64,000 nt of DNA from Tamarix chinensis. Its lineage: Eukaryota; Streptophyta; Magnoliopsida; Caryophyllales; Tamaricaceae. Of the stretch, positions 24,713-38,099 are shown in pieces. The position numbers and the translations under genes are program-made. Within the stretch, counting starts at the first letter, position 1; every line of letters starts with the position of its first letter. The stretch spans positions 140,152,859 through 140,216,858 of the forward strand of contig CM060171.1 of assembly GCA_030549775.1 (NCBI GenBank). Reading direction: 5' to 3'. A model generated the notes under the pieces. That model was not told where the DNA came from. It saw only the letters and a list, made by a program, of their open reading frames with translations, and did not search any database.

Positions 24713-27129
24713 GAGGTTAGGGTACCACCTAGGAATGGTGGTGACTGGACGGCAGCCGTGGGGGAGGATGAGAAGGTGGAGAAATCATTTTCTAGGTTAC
24801 AAGAGGGGGAGTGAGAGGGTGGTTGTGGTGGTGGTGGGCGCAATAGGTTGAAAGGGTTGGAATGGTGGTGGTGGCGCAGCCAAAGGAGTAGTGCAGGCGG
24901 TGGTTGTGTGGTGGTCGAAGGTGGTGGAGGGGGAGGAAGGGAGAAGGAGAGGGAGGCGGGGGAAAGGAAGGTAGGAGGAAGTAGGGGATACCCTACTGCT
25001 TCTTTTGGGGGGTAGGGGAGTGTTGGTTGCGGTGGGAACGACGGTGTACAGCGGCAGTGGGTGAGAGTTGCAATTTTGGGCAGCCAACTTTGCTCGGCCA
25101 AGGTGGCTCATACAGGAGGAATCGAGGGTGGTGAATGGTGTGGTTCGGTGTAGGGTGATGTAAGGAGTGGTTTGGGCGGCGAAGCTGGGCGACAGCGACT
25201 GTGTGGTCTTCTAAATGGACGGCAGCGAAAAGGGGACAATTTTTGGGCAGGGGAAAGGAAGGTTGATTAAGGGGTGGGTATAGGGTATTTATAGGCAATT
25301 GAGGGTGTAAATGAAAAAAGGAGAAGAGGAAAAGAGGAGGCAGGTAGGGTAGGACCATCGGCTGCAGCGGCAGGTTGATGCAGGTCTGCAATGGCAGGGT
25401 TAGTTAGGTTAGGGGAGAAGAAAAGGAAGGGGAGGACACCTGTAACATCCTCAAAATTCACTACTGAATTTTTTTTTATTAAAAGAAATAGCGGAAGAAA
25501 AATAACAAACTGTGAATTTTGGGGATATTACCGCCACACTTTGTACTAGACCGGTTCACTCCTACCGTTTCAATACCAAGTGCTAAGGCTAAAAGACCGA
25601 GATATAATTTGCTAGAATTTCAAACCATATTAAAATCAAAGTAGCATAATAAAGAATTTATAAGAATAGAAAAGAGAAAGAGTGAAACCCTAAAAGTCCG
25701 GATAGTTTCCTTACGCTCTTTCCTGTTGCCCACTTGAATAACACCTAAAACATACCTGTAGGGGACACTACCCATTAAATAGGCAGGGGCTCAACGAATG
25801 GAACCCTTCAGTACTATAGTACTGAGTAATCTTTTAAAACACACTTGAAGGCAAGCGCACAATGCAACACATGATACAACACTATATACAAATATAATGA
25901 AACGTGCTTACATAATATTCACATTCATACATTCACTTACATAACAAGTCCATCAAATATAAATGGGTCAAATGTACAATAAATACTTTTGAGCCTTAAG
26001 CCATTAGTCCATCATTAATCTATCATCTCTCGGATTATGTATATATATCCATGTAAGAGTGGGAACCCTACTATTATAGCTGGTGGACCAGAATACATAC
26101 AGGGCGGAACGCTCCTGACCACTATTATTGCCTGTGGACCATTCTCCAATCCAGAACGCTCCTGGACATTATTATTCATCGGTGGGCTGGTTTGGCCCCG
26201 ACTCATATGCTGTTCCACCATAAGTGATTAGTATTTTTCATGATTTATTAACAACCAGATTGGATTTATTGAGCTCAGGATCCCCCACTAATATAGCCTG
26301 TGGACCGGAATACATATACTCATCATCCAGGGCAACACGCTCCTAGGCCACTATTATATCCGGTATACCGGTACTCATAATCATAATCAACTAGGCCCGA
26401 CTCATTAGTCTTTCACTTTCACGGTTAGTGTTTTCCCTTCTTAATCATCACATCAATTCCATTTATTTACCTCGAAGGGGAGATCAAGATCCTAGGACAC
26501 AAAGGTACACCGGTCGCACTAGTGCATAAAAGCTACTCAATACCCTTTAACTATCAACCCAAAGATGTTGAGGTACCCTAGTCGTACTGGTGCATGCAGC
26601 TAACTCAGTACCCTACAGACAAGGACACCTAATCCATAAGTATGCATACCCCCTAAGTAGGTCCGTAGAGCTAGATAGAGTATAATGTAGGGCCTGGTTG
26701 GGGCACAATGGCACACCAGCAAATACTAGAATCACTGTGGGCTAAACCACATCTTTAGGGTAGCGACCCCTAAAGAGCCACCATTCCTGATCTCAAGGTC
26801 TTTCACTTTAAGTATTAATGTCTTAATTAAAGTGATCACAAAAAGCACATCAATCAGATACATATTCACTTTCAATCGTTCTGATATCATTTGGTATTCC
26901 TTATTCATATAGTTATCTAAGATAACATAGAGGAATCATTAAGGCCATCATAATTTCATCCCATTCCGATTTAGGATTCGCTCTCGTGATACTTACTAAT
27001 TTTCAAATACCCTTATCTTGCTATTCAGTGTTATTTGAGTCTTATTATGAAACTTTGTTATCCCAACAACATATTAGATAGAATTACTGAATTACCCCTT
27101 TCTTGTATAATTGTTAAGTCATCCCTTCT

Positions 27130-27960
27130 TTACTTGCTAATTTACCATATTACCCTTCATGTTGTATAATTACCAAATTACCCCTTACTCAATCTGGGTT
27201 ACCCAGTTATCTCCCACACTTATTAGGTCACCCTTCATAATTGTTACACTTATTATATTTTCATTTGGTTGGTTAGATTATCAAATTGCCCTTCTCCTTT
27301 GTTATAATTACCAAATTGCCCTTCTTCATTATCATATTACCAAATTACCCTTCTCCATTATCGTAATTACAAAATTGCCCTTTAGTTGGTTAAATTACCA
27401 AATTACCCTTCTCCATTATCATAATGACCAAATTGCCCTTCTCCATTGTCATAATTACCATATTACCCTTCTCCATTATTGTAATTACCATTTTGTCCTT
27501 TACTTCCCAAAATATCCATTTTACCCCTTTACTTCCAAAATTACCATAATACCCTTTTACTTATAAAATTACCATTTTACCCTTTACTTCTAAAATTACC
27601 ATAATACCCTTTACTCCCAAAATTACCATTTTACCATTTTACTTACAATTTACCATTTTACCCCTTACTTGCAAATTACCATTTTGCCCCTTACTTACAA
27701 ATTACCATTTGGTCCTTCTCTTCCAAATTTACCATAATACGCGTTTACTTATAAATTACCATTTTACCCCTTACTTACAGATTACCATTTTCCCCTTCTC
27801 TACCAAATTTACCATAATACCCTTTTACGTACAAATTACCATTTTACCCCTTACTTACAAATTTCCATTTTTCCTTTCTCTTCCAAATTTACCATAATAC
27901 CCATTTACTTACAAATTACCATTGTTCCCTTTACTTCCAAATTACCATTTTGCCCCTTTA
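27130..27960 (+). repeat. Minisatellite of about 30 bp, copy C
   Basis: Tandem imperfect copies of TTACCATTTTACCCCTTACTTACAAA-type units, grading on the left into CCAAATTGCCCTTCTCCATTATCATAATTA units. The ORF 27159-27566 is an artefact of this repeat. The reverse-oriented counterpart in copy F is at 47450-48010. Confidence 0.85.
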
Positions 27961-28307
27961 TTACGCCACTTTTATTAAGTTATCATCACTACATGAATAT
28001 TAATATTACTACTCCATTCTCATCATCCAACTCCACTAACTATTATATTTCAACATAATGCTTATTAGCACCCACATATATTAGGCCACATTCTTGCATA
28101 AGACATTTTACTAAAATGCCCCTAGGGCTCACAATCATATTATTCATTCATCAATGGTCACAATAACATAATATAACATGGATAAGTACTTAACATATTC
28201 TTAAATAACAAATCTCCTTCCTTAAGCATTTCTTCCATACATGGCATATAAACTAGCATGCTTTCCTTTTTATCAATCAATATAAGAAACTACATATAAT
28301 ATACTAG

Positions 28308-28338
<31 letters not shown>

Positions 28339-29587
28339 CATGCAAAATAATATATTTAAACCCTAATGTGCTAGCATACGTTTATCCATGTGTTTAAGTG
28401 GGGTTTAACGATTACCTTAATTCCTGCAAAAATTGAACCTTACCACTATCCTAGCTAAAGATTCAAGCTTTGATTTGCAAACCCAATACCTAAAAATAAT
28501 ATCCATACTTATCATATTAGAAATGAGAAAACCAAAACATAAGACTTTATAAAATTTAATTAATGAAATACTTAACTTAAATATTATTATACCTTAAAAC
28601 TTATTAACCAAAATATACCAAGACATGTAGCAACTCATGCTACTTATGTAGCATGAGCTGCATGCAAAACAAGAGGGATAAGGGGCTTGAAATGGCATGA
28701 AAGGGAGTTAGGGTTTTGAGGCTAGGAAAGAGGGCAGGTGAGGGAGGATTTGGGGCAAGGGAAGGGTGCAGGGGTGAAGAAGGAGTGTAGGTGGTGGTCG
28801 GGGGTAGGTTGTTGGCGGCCAAGGGCAGCAGCGGTGGCGGCAAGGCTACGAAGGTGGCTGAGAAGGAAGGAAAATGGAGGGAAAAAATGAAGGCCTACAA
28901 GGGTTGGTTTTGGCTAAAGGAGGTGAGGGGTGGTAGGGAGTGGGTTGGTGGCTTGGGAGGAGGCAAAAGTGGTGAGACGGTGGCAAATAGAGGAGATGTA
29001 GGACGATTACCAAGAAGGAAGACAAAGAAGATAAAAAGAAGAGGGGAGGAAGAAGGGGTTGTAGGGTGGCTCGAGGTGGGTGGCTTGGTGGTGTAGGGTG
29101 GTAGCAGGGGTGCAAAAGGTGGTGTAAGCGATTCGTGAGGCAGAGGGAGGCGGCGGTGCAAAACAACGATGGAAATGGAAGGAGAAGAAAAGGAGAGAAA
29201 TAATTCCGGGGAGGGGAATGAAGGCTCAAAATTATGGGGCAGGAGAGGGCTGGTGAGGAGAAGAAAAAGGAGAGGGAGAAGAAGGGAGTAGGTGGTAGGA
29301 TGGGGCAGGCTATAGGGTGGTAAGGGTGGTCGGGTGGCAGGGAGAGGGAAAAGAAAAGGGGCATGCGGGCTGGGGTGTAGGGCTGATTTAGGTCCAAAAA
29401 GGGAAGAAAGGGACTGGGGAGAGAGAGGGAGAGAGGGAGAGTTGCAGTGGTGGTAGGTGGTGGTCAAGGTGGAAGTGGTAGGGCGTGGCTCGGGGGTGGT
29501 CGGGCATGGACTATGAAGAAGGAAGAAGAAGAATGGAGAAGGAGGGGCAAGCAGGGCGAGGGAAATAAGGAAAAGTTGGGCCGCCCC

Positions 29588-31173
29588 TGTAATACCCCAA
29601 AAATCCTAATTTAGGAATTATGGCAAAATGATGATTTATTAGAGAAAATTAAGAAAATATATTACTTCATTAAATAAAGAGGAAATTAATTGAGGAAAAT
29701 AAGGAGAAAATAATAAATAAATTATTTGTAAAATTTTGGACATTTTACTAATTAAAATGGAAGTTAAGGACAATTTATCCAAAATAGCCTAACTAATTTA
29801 AAAATGGATTTAATTATTATAATTAAAATAATTATTATTAAAATTAAATATCTAAATTAATTATATAAATAAATAAAGACCAAATACCCCCAACCCAACC
29901 ACTTTATCATTTTCCATTTTCCATTTTCCTTTTTCTCCTTTCTTTTCTTTTTCTTTCTTCCTCCTTTAATTTTTTTTCTTCTCATCCCCCGGTTTGGGCC
30001 AGCCCATCGGCCCAAATCTCCCTTCCTCCCTGGCCTGTCCCGCGTGCCAGGCCTGCCAGCTCCTTCGTCGCCCGTTGCCCCCAGCCGACCGAACCGCCCA
30101 CTCTTTCTTTTCTTTCTTTCCCCTGGACCAACCGGTCCACCCCGCCCTGTCTCCTTCTCCCTCACGTGACCTGCAATTCGACGCTTGCAACTCAAATTTC
30201 GCCGCGCGACCACCAACCCAGTACCAACCGTCCTACCCTGCCCTTCCCGTCGTTTTCTTTCCCTTTTTTGACCCCAACAAGCTCCACAGATACCCTCCCC
30301 GCGTGCCATCTCCCTTCCCTTTTTCTCCCCTCCTCCCAACCCAACCTGCCATGGCAGGACCTACACCGCCTGCCACCGGGCGGCCACCTGCACACCTGTC
30401 CCGCTCGTCTCCTTCTTCCCTTGTCGTTTTCCCCTCCCAATTGCCTATAAATACCCCCATTGGCAGCCATAATTAGGTTCCTTTTCGATTTTTTCCCCGA
30501 AACCCTGCCTCTCCGCCGCCTAAAAAAGACGGGCTTTCCGCCGCCACCGGTGACCACCACAGCCACCGCTTCCCATCGTTATCATCCTTGCACCTCCCTC
30601 GACAAAACCAAGCCACCACCACCCTCCGCCTTTCCCTGCACGTGCCGCCCTAGCCGTGTAAAGTCTACTGCTCGAAACTACCTCTTCCAGCTATCGCCGC
30701 CCCTTACGCCGCCCGTAGCCACCACCTCCGCCGCGATCAACCCTCCTGCCACCCTCCAAAACGTCCAGCACACCATCCTTCATCTTCCTATACCCTCAGT
30801 AACCCCTGCCTCCCCCTCCTCCTTCCTCCCTCATCTTCCACCTCTCTCCACCACCCTCGACCGCCGCGCCAACCACCGCGCGCCGCCACCCTTTGCCACG
30901 CCACCACCCTCACTCCACTCCCCTTCATCTTCTGTTTCTTCCCCCACCTCACACTTTTATTTTCCTCCTCCCATCTAACCTCCACCTCCATTTTTCCCCC
31001 TCTTCTCCTCCTCCACCGCCGCCGCCATCGCCGCCACGCGCCGCCGCCGGACCACCACCGTCCTCAGGTGGTCTTCCACTCACCTGAACCCTAAAACCTT
31101 TCTTTATGCCACCTACAGTAATTTTTAACTAATATTAGTATTATTATACTTATTATCATTATTATCATCATCA

Positions 31174-31204
<31 letters not shown>

Positions 31205-31493
31205 CATCATCATTATCATTATTAATTAATACCATTTCTATTATTATCCTTTATTATCCTTAATGTTATCATACTATCACCCCTTCCAACCCTAACCCCT
31301 ACTATACTTAACTTAGAGTTAATGTCATTATCTTTATTATTAACATTACTATTATTTTTGTTATTATTACTATTATTTTCATTACTATTATTATTGTCAT
31401 TATTAATTTCTCTATCATAAATGTGTTATTTTCTTACAAGGCCATCATCCTTCCAAAACCCTAGCTTTCATCATACTTAACCATTAGTGTTGG

Positions 31494-31526
<33 letters not shown>

Positions 31527-31854
31527 GGTTATTACCACTATTAGTGTTATTACTACTTAATCCAACCTTATGTGGGTATTGTACTTATATTAATATTGTT
31601 TTACTATACCTAACACCTTTATCATTATTTTCATTACTAGTATTACTAGTACCATTATTCTATTTCTATTAGGGTGATAAAATATGGGAACCCTTATACT
31701 ATTTATTCAAAGTATGACTTTTATTATTACTACCTCTAGGAGTGTTTTAACTTATTGATATTACAACCATTGTATTAGTATTTTAACACTAACACCATTA
31801 CTAGACTTAATCTTAAAAACGCTAGGGTTCTATTACTTGAAACATAAGTGTCAC

Positions 31855-31938
<84 letters not shown>

Positions 31939-34545
31939 CATCACTATTTTACTATGACTAGCGAACACTAGTATTATAAGAATGGAACTAACGGGTCTAA
32001 TAATATAAGTGTAACGGTAAGTATTAAAAATAAAGATATATCGATTAGTGATACTTAGCATAATAATTTTAGAGTAAAAACCCTAGTTTTGTATAACACC
32101 CCTATTAAGGATAAGGACCCTAATCCTAAACTAGAATGAGGGTTGATAGTATTTATAAGGGAAACTAATACTTAACATTTTTTCCCTTTTCATAGGTGAC
32201 CCCGATTCGAGCCCTAAGGAGTTATAGGAGCGTGCTCCAAGCCCGGCGTCGCCTTAGGTAAGGAAGAAGCTATGGCCTTGTGCTATGTGTGATGTAATGT
32301 GTGGGTGAATGATGAGCATGCCATGTTGATGTGTATTATGCATGTGTTATGAATAATCTGTTTTGTGTAGCGCAGCATGGATCATGAGGTATGTTGTGTG
32401 TGCCTTATATTATACGTGTATGACATGTTCCATGTTTGATGTTGATGTTGATGATGTGACTTGTTATGGCCCTCTAGGACATGCATGCTAGGGTTTTGGG
32501 TAGCATGAAATGATAATAAAAGAACAACGGGGAAGTGGACGTTTGGGAAGTTTGCATGAGGGGACTAGACCTTGCATGGGCATAATCCTTACGTGTGAAA
32601 AGTTGATTTGGGTTGTAAGTAAGAGCTTGGGAGAGTCTTGGAGTGATTGGGAACTTGGTATGAAAAAAAGTACGTGAATTGGTGTATAAGCGACCTTAAT
32701 AGGGTTTTGGGTGTAAGTGGGGGTTGGAGAGTCTGCATGGAGTGTTTAAATTATGCATGGGAATGAATCTTACGTGAGGAAAGTTAATTGAAGAAGTAAA
32801 TAAGATAATGTCAAAGTTACGGGTCCATTGGAGACTTGGGTGCGAAATTTCACGTGGGTCGATGTAAGGGTGTCTAAGGGACCCAATTAGGGTTTTTTGG
32901 AGGAAATGAGCAATTTGAAGGGTACAAGGGTAAAAATGATCAAGGAAAGATGGAGTATGGGTTAGAACGAGATTTCATTTATATAAAAGGTGAGTATGGG
33001 TTCCCATGTGGAAGAAGAGACTTTGGGATGAAAAGAGAGAGGTTACTTGTGGGGGAGGAAAGATACTAAGGTTGAGGTGGTCAACTAGGGTTTTCATTGT
33101 TATATGCTGAATCGAAAGGTAAAGTGATATGTTTTGGGAGAGGATCTAATTGAGGTAAGATGTGGGGCGTTAAATGAGGTAAAGGTAGCGTAAGTGGGAG
33201 AAGGTTGGGCCACATCGGCCCAATTAGGGTTTTCAAGGGAAAACCCTAGGGGGTGATGGGAGGTGGAGTTGATGTCATGAGTGTAGGGCCTAACCCACAC
33301 CCGTAGGGGTTGACTCTTTCATCTAAAGGTAAGTTTAAAGGGAATGGATGTCGGGGTGTGATAAGGGGCGCATGAGTCTCAAGATATGGGACGGCCCCCC
33401 TAGGGAGGAAAGAAGTAGAGGGTAGTTGATATGCATGTCAAGGGTGGAAGGATTTTTGATAAGACACAAATAAGATACTAATTACTTAAAGAGTAAGATT
33501 GTTGAGCCGGGCCCAGACCGATCCACCGGCATAATAGTGGCCAGATGTCGGGGTGCCCTGGAGAACGATCCACCGGCATATAATAATGGTTAGGTGCGTT
33601 CTATCCTATACGTGACCGATCCACCGACTATAATAGTGGGGGATCCCGAGCTCAACAAACCAAACAGTATGTTGTAATTAAATTATGGGAAAGATACTAT
33701 ATATTTACAGTGGAACACCATGAGATTCGGGGCCAGACCGATCCACCAGCATAATAGTGGCCAGGAGCGTTGTGCCTTGGAGACCGATCCACCGGCATAT
33801 AATAGTGGTTAGGTACGTTCTGCCCTATAAGTGACCGATCCACCAGCTATAATAGTGGGGTTCCCGCACTCTCATGGATTCATAACGATTATGATGTGAA
33901 TCGACTATAATTATCGGAGTTATGGAAAGAAGAAGTTGGGTTGGACCATAACCGACCTACATCATCCATAATATTACATGTTGCTTATGTGATTGTGTTG
34001 TGTGTGTTATGTTGTATGATAGTATGCTTGGCCTTAGCGCACCTGCGCCTTTACTCAGTATTGGACCCGTACTGATACTACCTTGATCGAATGGGTCTTG
34101 TGATGATCCACCAATGGTGGGGAGCAGACCTCCTATGCAGGTTTGATCAATTACTATTTTGGGGTGGAAGGCTTGACCTGAGTGAGTAGGCGATCTGGAT
34201 ACTGATCCTTTTTGGGGATTGTTTTGTTAGCTATATTTTGAATTAAGTTTCCCCTTTTTAAAGAAAAAAGTATTATGGGTTGTAATCCTAAATCGTATTC
34301 AAATTTCTGTTTGACTTATGTCTTATTAATGATTTATGCTAAATGTCGTCTTGCGTTTTATGATACTTTGTACTTATTGATGATCGGATTTAGCCTTAGC
34401 ACTTAGTACCAGAACGGTAGGAATGAATCGGTCTGGTACTAAGTGTGGCGCTAATACCCCCAAGTTTACGGTTTTAATTCTTTCGCTTCCGCTAAACCTT
34501 TTGACTTAAACAAAATTTTTCAGTAGTAAATTTAGGGGTGTTACA
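29588..34545 (-). mobile_element. Copy D of the large repeat family (innermost, uninterrupted, 4,958 bp)
   Basis: The cleanest copy. It starts TGTAATACCCCAAAAATCC at 29588, ends TTTAGGGGTGTTACA at 34545, and is flanked on both sides by GCCCC (29583-29587 and 34546-34550). TG...CA termini and a perfect 5-bp duplication are the marks of LTR-retrotransposon integration, yet there are no internal long terminal repeats, no gag or pol and no polypurine/primer-site pair, so a solo LTR is the simplest reading. In reverse relative to B and C it carries the AT-rich X domain (29588-29890), pyrimidine tract (29900-31090), AAT/ATT microsatellites (31130-31940, longest 31853-31940), the CCTTAGGT...GGAGCGTGCTCCAAGCCCGG block (32213-32260), a palindrome array (33510-33870) and the Y domain (34390-34545). 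Confidence 0.88.
31853..31940. repeat. Long (ATT)n microsatellite, copy D
   Basis: About 28 uninterrupted ATT units, the longest trinucleotide run in this orientation, at the homologous place to the AAT tracts of copies B and E. Confidence 0.9.
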
Positions 34546-35760
34546 GCCCCAGTCGCGGGGAGGAAGGAAAAGAGAGGCAGGGGCTGGGCTGCACGTGGGA
34601 GAAGGAGAGGAGGGAAGGGAGTGGGCTGGAGGCCCAGGCATGAGGAGGAAGGTCAGGCTGGGTTCTAGCGGCTCGAAGGAAGAAAAAGGGAAAAGAAAGA
34701 AAGGAGGAAAAATGAGAAAAATGAGAAAGAAAAGAAAAAGGGAAAAAAGGAAAAGGAAAAATAGGGGAAATGAAAATAATTTAATTTATAAAATAATAGA
34801 ATGCAATATTTTTGGGTAATAAATTTATTTAATAATTTAATTTAATATAATTTAATATATTGGTTTAAAGTGGATAATTTTAGTAAAATAATGGTTTGAA
34901 AAATTATTTAAATAAAATAAGTATGATAAAATAACAAAATATTTATTTTAATTTATTAAATATCCCTATCCAGTATTATATACTCAAAAATCCATAAAAT
35001 AATTAAATTAAATAAAGTTAAAAGCTAATTTATTCTAAATAAAAGCTGTTTATTAAATTGTAGGTTTTAAAATTTTGGGGGATTACAACATGTGTGAGAT
35101 GAGGGGCTGGTTGGGGTCGAAAATGGAAGGAAAATGATGGGGGAGAGAGGGAGAGTGCATGTTGGTTGGTGGTTGGTGGCAGAGGAGGGGGACAGTGGTG
35201 GCATGTTGCAGAGTTGTAGCCAAGGGTGTCGGGGAACAAGAAGGAGAAAGAAAGAAGCTGGATCGGCCACCCTAGGGGAAAGAAAAGAAAAGAAAGGAAA
35301 AGAGGGAGATCGGTGGCTAGGCAACAGGAGGAGAAAAAAGAAGGGGCAGGCTTGGGCAGTGCGGGGGAAGAGGGGGAAAAGTTTGGGCCGCGAGGAGGGG
35401 TTGGCCCATATCAAGGGAATAAGGAAAAAAAAGAAAAGGAAAAAGGAAAAAATAAAAAGTAGATGGGTTGGAGTATTTAGAATATTTTGGTATTTTTTAA
35501 TATTTAAAATAATAATATTTAGTAAAATAATAAATAAATCTCCTTTTTAGATTAATTTAGGATATTTTGAATAATTTTTCCTTAATTCCATTTTAATTAG
35601 CAAAACACCGTAATTTTTCCTAATTAAATTATTTATTATTTTTCTCTTGATTTTGCCTTAAATACTTCCTCTAATTTTAATAAAATAATTTATTTAATTA
35701 ATTTCTCTAATAAATCCTTATTTGGCCAAAATTTCTAAATTAGGGTTTTAGGGTATTTCA

Positions 35761-36237
35761 ATTTCCTTCCATTTTTAGCCATACACAGCCCCTGCACAAC
35801 TCCCTCGAATACCCTTCCCTTTCCTTGCCACCCTACCTACCGCATGCAACTTCCCCTTACAACCACCTAACCCTACACACCGAGCTACCCTCCTTCTCTT
35901 CTTCTTATTCCTCTCCTTCTCTTCTTCCCCTCTGCCCCCTCTGCCCCCTCTATCCCCCTTGAGCCCTTCCTTTCTCCCTGCTCGATCCCTTTTCTCCTTT
36001 CCTTCCTCTTCTCCCTTGTTTTTCATTGCTGCCCCTAACCACCGTCTTCACTACCCAACCAACCACCACACTGACTCATTTGCCTCCCGTACTTCCTCTC
36101 TGCTACACTCAAACTAGCCACCACACGCCCCTATAGCCAACTCCTTCTTTTTTTCCCTTCTTTTCTCCTCTCGACCACCACCCTACACCGCCACCTTGCA
36201 CCGTATTCTCCACTCTTCCGCCATAGTCGAAGCCACC
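35761..36237 (-). repeat. Middle fragment of copy F
   Basis: Pyrimidine-rich sequence between the end of copy B and the start of copy E. It continues the C/T-rich tract left of B (20700-21092) and is itself continued after E at 46457. The ORF on the opposite strand (35775-36026, Arg/Lys/Glu/Gly-rich) is a composition artefact. Confidence 0.65.
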
Positions 36238-38099
36238 TGTAAAACCCCCAAAATTCACTACTAAAAAATTTTCATTTTATTAGAAGGTTCAACAGAAGCA
36301 AGTAAATCAAACTTGTGAATTTTAGAGATATTACTACCATGATTAGTACAAGCCCGGACAACGGCCGGTCTCAAGCTAACCATAAGAATAAAGAGAGATT
36401 AACAACCATCATAAATAAAACTTAAGTTAAGGATTCATAAAAGCATTGAAACATTCAAATACAAAAATCAGAGTACGCGAAAAAGGGTTTACAATCCAAA
36501 AGTACATAATTAAAATTCCTCAAAGGGAATAAAAGCTACAGTACGATAAAATGAGTTTGAATAAAAAAATACAAAATAAAGGAGCATAAAAATTAAATTT
36601 GGCCACATCGCTCTTGATCCTCAGACCAAGTCCAAGCTCAACTCTCAGCCCCGTCCGATGCCTCGTAAGCATCGAAGGTATCGAAAAGAGAATCAATTAC
36701 CTACACAAACTTAGTAGGGACCTCTGATCGTGGGAATGAGCATCACCCATGAAATGGGTAGTCAGTACGCTACGTACTGAGTAAGGTAACCATGCATATA
36801 ATACCAAGCATACAAAAACATATAACACAAGCATGATCACATAAACAACGTACAACCAGTACAGATAAGTAAAGGCCAAGTGATAGTCCGGATAATCATA
36901 TTCTTTAATCTCTTATCATTACTCATTTTCCACCATGCTTATTATCAATCCATGCAATTGTGGGAACTCCACTATTATAGCTAGTGGATCAAAAATATAT
37001 AAGACAGAATGCTCCTGACCACTATTATTATTGGTGGATCGGTCTCCAAGGTAAAATGCTCCTGACCACTATTACGCCGATGGATTGGTCTGGCCCCAAC
37101 TCTCATGGTGTTTCACTGTAAGTACTTAGTTTCTTTTTCAGGTCTTATCATACTTAGAGTTTGGTTTATTGAGCTCAGGATCCTCCACTATTATTGTTCA
37201 TGGATCATAAACGTACAGGATAGAATGCACCTGACCACTATTATATGCCGGTGGATCGGTCTCTAGGGCACCCTGGCACCTGGCCACTATTATGCCCATG
37301 GATTGGTCTAGGCCTGGCTCAATAATCTTCCACTTTAAATAATTAGTGTCTTACTGTGTCTTATTCAACAAGTTTCACTCCATCTACTCTTATTCTCCTA
37401 AGAGGGCCCGCCCCATAACTTAAGACTTCTACACCTCCTAATACACCCAAATATCATTTCCTTCTTCCACTTATTCACCCTAGAGGCCCAAATCCTAAGA
37501 TGTGGGTCAAGGCCCACTATTTTATGGCATCATGGTCCACTCACTATCTTACTCTTGGGTTTTCTCCTGAACCCTAATTTGGGCCTATGTGCCCCATCCT
37601 TCTCTACCTCACACAAGTAAGGCTACCTTAACACCTCATATGTCACCTCACTTAGATTCAACCCCCATCATTTCACTTTACTCCCCAAATACACGTGTGA
37701 CCATGAAACCCTAGTTGACCACACCAAACCCTAGCACCCTTCTTTTCCACATGTCACCCCTTCATTTTTCACTTACCATCCTTGTTTTCCCATGGCACCC
37801 ATACTTACCCTACACATGACATTCTTCCAGGCTCATCCCATACTCCATTCAACCTTAATTATTTTTACCTTCACGACCACCTCAAATTAGGGTTTTCCTC
37901 CCAAACCCTAGATAGGTCTCCTGTGCACCCTTATACTAACCCACGTAATATTTTTCACCCAAGGTCTCTAATCACCCCCAACAACTCTTCCCTTACCTTA
38001 TTTACACCCCAAGACAACTTTTTACACGTAAAGATTATCCCCATGCAGACTCCATCTACTCCATGCAAATCCTTGAAGTTTCCATGCAAACCCTAGAAT

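Larger units (their letters stand above)
25441..35087 (+). mobile_element. Copy C of the large repeat family (in B, interrupted by D)
   Basis: Y end TGTAACATCCTCAAAATTC at 25441; X end AATTTTGGGGGATTACA at 35087. Pieces are 25441-29587 and 34551-35087, about 4.7 kb net. It sits in the purine tract of B. In the homologous place copy E reads GACACACATAAG, while B reads GGACACC | copy C | ACATGTGTG. Flanks ACACC/ACATG match at 3 of 5. C belongs to the same subfamily as F: both have the block around 26500-26660 (GGTACACCGGTCGCACTAGTGC...) and the TTACCATTTTACCCCTTA minisatellite (27130-27960). Contains a (TA)n run at 28313-28338. ORFs at 28640-29467 are purine-tract artefacts. Confidence 0.8.
21093..35760 (+). 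mobile_element. Copy B of the large repeat family (in F, interrupted by C)
   Basis: Y end TGTAATAGCCCAAAAATC at 21093; X end TTAGGGTTTTAGGGTATTTCA at 35760. Pieces are 21093-25440 and 35088-35760, about 5.0 kb net. It inserted in the pyrimidine-rich part of F; F continues at 35761 with similar C/T-rich sequence. Flanks CTTTT and ATTTC match at 3 of 5 positions, so the duplication has decayed. Internal order: GAATGAGCAACGCTCATG block (21564-21590), palindrome array (21782-22360), the ACACCGGCCTTGGAGCACG / CCTCCTTAGGGTTTTG block (23777-23820), AAT microsatellites (24070-24710), GGTTAGGGTACCACCTA (24716-24732), CCAAGGTGGCTCAT (25098-25111), purine tract, and a 300-bp AT-rich X domain (35460-35760). 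Confidence 0.8.

Noticed and set aside
24202..25391. Asn-, Ile- and Pro-rich ORFs around 24.2-25.4 kb
   Set aside because: Translations of AAT/AGT microsatellites and the adjoining purine tract of copy B; not genes.
27159..27566. 135-codon plus-strand ORF with repeated YQIALL/HYHITL-like units
   Set aside because: It is the translation of the 30-bp minisatellite in copy C, and the unit length explains the peptide periodicity.
27130..27960. Regularly spaced repeats resembling a CRISPR array
   Set aside because: This is a plant nuclear minisatellite with degenerate, directly adjoining units and no unique spacers of constant length.
28791..30978. Several long ORFs on both strands (for example 28846-29467, 29857-30566, 30460-30978)
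   Set aside because: They lie in the purine/pyrimidine-asymmetric tracts of repeat copies C and D, overlap each other in many frames, encode low-complexity Pro/Ser or Arg/Gly/Lys strings and have no domain.
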